Assembly: GCF_033958435.1 (NCBI RefSeq)
Contig: NC_134137.1
Location: forward strand, 317,873,501-317,937,500
Reading direction: 5' to 3'
Origin: Carettochelys insculpta
Lineage: Eukaryota > Chordata > Testudines > Carettochelyidae
DNA length: 64,000 bases
The position numbers and the translations under genes are program-made. The notes beneath the pieces were generated by a model. It was not told the DNA's origin. It ran no database searches and was given only the letters and a program-made list of their open reading frames with translations. Positions 59,716-64,000 of this stretch are shown here, piece by piece. Numbering within the stretch: position 1 is the stretch's first letter; the number at the start of each line of letters is the position of its first letter.

Positions 59716-60397
59716 GGCTACGTCTACACGTGAAGCCAACATCGAAATATGCTATTTCGATGAATAACATCTACACGTCCTCCAGGGCTGGCAACGTCGA
59801 TGTTCAACTTCGACGTTGCGCGGCACCACATCGAAATAGGCACTGTGAGGGTACGTCTACACGCCAAAGTAGCACACATCGAAATAAGGGTGCCAGGCAC
59901 AGCTGCAGACAGGGTCACAGGGCGGACTCAACAGCAAGCCGCTCCCTTAAAGGGCCCCTCCCAGACACAGTTGCACTAAACAACACAAGATCCACAGAGC
60001 CGACAACTGGTTGCAGACCCTGTGCCTGCAGCATGGATCCCCAGCTGCCGCAGCAGCAGCCAGAAGCCCTGGGCTAAGGGCTGCTGCCCACGGTGACCAT
60101 AGAGCCCCGCAGGGGCTGGAGAGAGAGCATCTCTCAACCCCCCAGCTGATGGCCGCCATGGAGGACCCGGCAATTTCGATGTTGCGGGACACGGATCGTC
60201 TACACGGTCCCTACTTCGATGTTGAACGTCGAAGTAGGGTGCTATTCCGATCCCCTCATGGGGTTAGCGACTTCGACGTCTCGCCGCCTAACGTCGAAGT
60301 TAACTTTGAAATAGCCCCCGACGCGTGTAGCCGCGACGGGCGCTATTTCGAAGTTAGTGCCCCTACTTCGAAGTAGCGTGCACGTGTAGACACAGCT
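59716..60397. mobile_element. Element D: internally deleted Harbinger (B/C family), TSD TCA
   Basis: 682 bp; ends GGCTACGTCTACACGTGAAG and complement AGCTGTGTCTACACGTGCAC, flanked by perfect TCA (59713-59715, 60398-60400). The left about 355 bp match the transposase side of the family, including the transposase start MDPQLPQQQPEALG at 60032-60073. The right about 325 bp match the Myb side (AGCCCCGCAGGGGCTGGA, CTGATGGCCGCCATGGAGG). Everything between is missing. It retains both subterminal TTCGAA and TTCGATG zones, so it is a likely mobilisable derivative. Confidence 0.85.
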
Positions 60398-60400
60398 TCA

Positions 60401-60881
60401 GTGTGGCTTTAAACAAAATAACATGCGGAGCAACACAGAAATGCAACTACTAAAACAGTAAGCATTAGCATGAGGTGAAATTATAGATAAAATGTTCTCT
60501 TTGAATACAAAGTCTCCTACATGATTCCAATCAAAAAGCAATTGCTATATACCCCAAGGAAAATAATAGTAACCAGGATTTTTGTGATGGCGGGTGACGT
60601 AGTCAACATTCATCAAATGTGTATTTCAGAGTCTATTCTTTGGTTGTTTAAACTAAAAATTTACTATTAGAGGACAGATAAAGGAGAACAGCAAATCCCA
60701 AAAATAAAAAAAACAAAATGTGTAGTTTCATTAGGCCAACAGAAGGGTTCTCCCACATGTACACAAGTATGCAGGAGACTGCAGTAGAGGGATAGGGTGT
60801 GTGTGCATCTGTCTGGAGAGCACATCTGACTTTGCCCACAGTGCCTGGGCAGGAACTTCTCTTTGTTTTCTTGTCTCCTCA
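60401..60881. other. No annotatable feature
   Basis: AT-rich spacer between two elements that both have TCA duplications. Confidence 0.4.
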
Positions 60882-61111
60882 GGGTACGTCTACTTTACTC
60901 AACCTTTAGTGACTCGGCTGTATAGCACAGCTGTGTCGCTAAAAATCAGGTAGTGTAAACACAGTTTGTCAGGACTTCTTCCTACAAAAAAAAAAATCTA
61001 ACCCTATCAGCATCATTTGCTTTGTTAGCTGGAGTGTGTCAAAGCTTTTGTATTGGGGGATGGACGTGGGGTGAAACTAAGCACGTGTGAACAGCCAGAG
61101 TAGACAAAGCC
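60882..61111. mobile_element. Short MITE, GGGTACG end type, TSD TCA
   Basis: 230 bp; left GGGTACGTCTACTTTACTC, right complement GGCTTTGTCTACTCTGGC; perfect TCA on both sides (60879-60881, 61112-61114). The interior has GTATAGCACAGCTGTGTCGC. Confidence 0.65.
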
Positions 61112-61114
61112 TCA

Positions 61115-63459
61115 GACTCCCAAGATCAACAACTTACTTCAAGCTGTGGGGAAGAATAAACTGGGACCTCTCTTAAGGAAATAGCTTCATATTGGAGGTT
61201 GCCAGTGAAGGCGCTAACTTAGAATGCAGGAATTATATTGGCCCTCTGTAAGTTTCTGAAAGAGATATGTAATAAGTGCAAGTATAGAATTCCCTGGGCT
61301 TCTAACAAGTGAAGAAAGTGGTCTTTGGAGACAGAGTTTGAAAAGCACGTTTTTTGTTTTTAATGTAAAACACAAAGATGTAAAGTAGATGATCATTACT
61401 AAGGCTAGGACTGTCTTCCACTCTTTTTAGTAGGGCAACTCTGACTCAGTGTGTTGCAAGGTTTCATAGTTCTCGCTGGGTATCCTGCTAAGGTTTAAGG
61501 CTTTATCTTGTCATTACTGAACACAATGATAAGATATGTAAGCAACTAAGATGAACTTTATATTGTTCAGCCTGTTAAATCAATGCTGTCTCACTAATCT
61601 ATTATTTCTATGTACAGGTATTTCTGTAGAACACAAACTAGGGTTGCCATATAAGAAGGAGGACAATCCTGAGAGAGAGAGAGAGAGAGAGATTGTATAT
61701 CTGTAGCAGTACCTACCATCTCACATTGTATTAATGTGTTATAATATATCTAGTACATTGATACAATGTGAGTTGGTAGATGCTGATACAGATGCACTCC
61801 CATTCAGTGGTGACGTCTTTTTTGAAAGGTCAACTATGGTAACCCTATCACAAGCACCATAGAAACTAAGCACTTCAGCATAATTAGTTACTCCAAAATA
61901 TTCATTCAAAAAGATACAATGTAGCAATATAAGGGAATCTCATGCCTAGAATTTCAGTGTGCCCAGAAATTCATTCTCTTCTCCCTTATCCCTAAATCAG
62001 TTATCCCACCTCCACAACCCAAAAAAACTTTGATTATTTTTGAAAAATATTTTCCATCTAATTTCTTCTCTTGGCAAATAGTTTATTCCCCAGGAAGACT
62101 ACTAGCTAAGAATTGCAAAAGCAAATCATAGCATCAGAAATGAATGACAATAATTTTTCAGTGAAAAAAGGTGTTTTTGATCAATTGTTGAAAGTTATGT
62201 ATTGGTTGAAGTTTTCCATTTTTTAAATAAAAAAATCAGAAAAGCCTTTTTCTAAGCTTTAAATAAAAATGTTTACTGAAATCCACAATATTTGACTAAA
62301 AATCAATTTTGAACCTACAATTGTTTAAACTGAATTTTAAATCTTTTTCATTGAAAAATCAAGACCTCTTTTGGAAAAACTACGAACAATGCATAAAAAT
62401 GTTGTGACAAATAATTGACATTCTTTTATCAGTGCTAGTACATATGCTATATTGGATATGCCCTCAGCTTTCAGGGTGAACCTCATCTCAGGAAGTAAAA
62501 TGTCCTTAACTCTTATTCCCTGAAAGAGAAATTTGCAATCTTCAGGAAAAACAATTCTCAAATATATGAGGCTATTGTGCAAATATATTTTTTATTTGTT
62601 TCAAACTGTATTACTTCATCAACCTTTCCTCCCCGCAGTTCTGTCCCCAACAATTTTCATATTCAGCTTTGGGTTTCAGGAAATTAAAAGTGAACATTAG
62701 TAAAAGACCAGGATCATGTTGAAAGTGTACAAATCTCAGAAACTTCAAAGTGGTAGAGACCTTCAACATAATTAGCCCATTTGTTTCAATGCATGATTAC
62801 AAGACATCGAGTGTATCTCCAAAATCATCTAATATTTAGTTCAAGATAGGCTATAACAAAACTTTCCAACCTAATTTCAGAATCCGGGACACTAACTAAG
62901 GTCAGACAATTTAAAGTTTTTCTTTCTGTAGCTTATCTAAAGAGCTTTTTCTTTACCACCCACAGACATCTGCCTTTTTTTTTTTCTCCTAACACAAGTC
63001 CTTCCCAACCTTGAGATTTCCCAGGAAATAAGGTTTGTATTTTCTTTTTAAACAGATAGAGCTGCTGAACTGCACTACTATACCAATGCCACAGCCTAAA
63101 CCACTTACAATGAATTTAAACTGCAGAAGCACTTTAAAACAGTGACAGTGCTAAAGTACAATTTTCTTTTAAAACAAAATACACCTTCTTTGGCACTGGG
63201 TAGTGAAAAACCAAAGGCAATGAAGAGAAAAGAGGACAATACTAGTCAGCAAAAGATACAAAGGATAATATATTCTGCCAGATAAGAAAACACTCCAGAG
63301 ACCAAGAGTGAAAATAAACAAAGAATTTTTCTATTTCCTTCTGAGCACTGCCCGAGGGTAGTGCTTTGACTCAGAAGTGGTATGTAGTTAACTAAAAGTT
63401 TCTTTTCCTTGTGGGTACTATAAATAGGGGCTGTGATCATCTGTACTTCAATGAATGTT
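61115..63459. other. No gene; GA dinucleotide run at 61671-61692
   Basis: AT-rich DNA. Only the short GA microsatellite stands out. Confidence 0.5.
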
Positions 63460-63471
63460 AACCTTAATTCA

Positions 63472-63677
63472 ACAAGAAGTCCTGTGGCACCTTATAGACC
63501 AACAGATTTTTTGGAATATAAGCTTTCACGGGCAAAGATTCACTTCATCAGATGCACCTAATGAAGTGGGTCTTCGCCCATGAAAGCTTATGCTCCAAAA
63601 AATCTGTTAGTCTATTATAAAGTGCCACAGGACTTCTTGTTGTTTTGAGGATACAGACTAATATGGATATCCCTCTG
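63472..63677. mobile_element. Fold-back SINE-like retroposon with 12-bp TSD
   Basis: Flanked by a perfect 12-bp repeat AACCTTAATTCA (63460-63471, 63678-63689). From about 63471 to 63641 the sequence is a near-perfect hairpin: CAAGAAGTCCTGTGGCACC and CAACAGATTTTTTGGA on the left face their complements on the right, with the turn around ATGCACC (about 63554). A right tail GAGGATACAGACTAATATGG lies outside the stem. Related to 47696-47850. Confidence 0.7.
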
Positions 63678-63689
63678 AACCTTAATTCA

Positions 63690-64000
63690 GCAATTCAGTT
63701 TTTTATTTTTTTGAGGACTTGCCTAAGATATATAGAAAGAATGGCTACTTACAGTGTCAACTGAGTTCTTTGAGAATATAATCTTCGTATATCTGTATTT
63801 CTGGGATACCATTTCCTCTCTTCCTACATAACTGACTTGTGCAGATCTTCTGGGAAGAAGTGCCCATTGGGACCACATGTCACTTCTTGTGGTACCAAAC
63901 ATACAGAACTGAGGTTATCAGCGAGATGTGCAGCCCTGTTTGCCTCAATTCCCTCCCGATTCAAAAATCCCATAATGGCAAACTGTGAGGAAGGAGAAAA
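63690..64000. other. No annotatable feature
   Basis: AT-rich DNA at the window edge; nothing recognised. Confidence 0.4.

Noticed and set aside
1..64000. Host protein-coding exons
   Set aside because: No frame outside the transposable elements shows a recognisable domain with splice sites. A short or fast-evolving exon cannot be excluded without a homology search.
1..64000. tRNA, rRNA or snRNA genes
   Set aside because: I saw no convincing A/B box pair with a cloverleaf or any rRNA-like stretch by eye; a covariance-model scan would settle it.

Overview
The window looks like vertebrate, repeat-rich, gene-poor DNA, most likely from a turtle (non-avian sauropsid). The basis is the mix of repeats: many elements with GGCTRYG-TCTACAC ends, CR1 and MIR-like fragments, and several short repeats that I recall (recall only, not searched) as common in chelonian genomes. 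I found no convincing single-copy host exon, tRNA, rRNA or CRISPR array. Nearly every protein-like signal belongs to a transposable element, so the window reads as intergenic or intronic DNA.

The dominant content is a diverse set of PIF/Harbinger DNA transposons. Four full-size or composite copies carry the superfamily's two-gene layout: a DDE transposase (HARBI1-like) and a Myb/SANT-like protein, convergently transcribed. They are A (6935-11231, TSD CCT), composite B (30961-38477, TSD AGT), C (41645-46278, TSD AAT) and E (54283-58399, TSD GGT/TGT). A fifth, intronless transposase remnant lies at 546-1254. D (59716-60397, TSD TCA) is an internally deleted relative of B and C. C is the best preserved: its two-exon Myb-like gene is open from end to end, while its transposase has two frameshifts and one nonsense codon. 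B is two elements head to head, one nested in the other.

About 13 short non-autonomous elements (230-670 bp, plus one of 1.5 kb) share the same outermost ends and fall into groups by subterminal palindrome: TTCGAA, TTCCGGAA, GTCGAC/TTGTCAACA, TTTGAAA and AAATTTGAATTT. The larger copies carry matching palindromes, so each MITE group can be tied to a likely helper family.

Other mobile DNA: a 5'-truncated non-LTR retrotransposon (50304-52260, minus strand, perfect 12-bp TSD); a solo-LTR-like insertion inside the Myb-gene intron of C; a second LTR-like block with a minus-strand TATA box near 16.2-16.8 kb; CR1 and MIR fragments; and two copies of a SINE-like retroposon, one a fold-back palindrome with a 12-bp TSD. 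The remaining AT-rich stretches (notably 17.5-20.2, 21.1-23.4, 38.5-41.6, 47.9-50.3, 52.3-54.3 and 61.1-63.4 kb) show nothing I can annotate.
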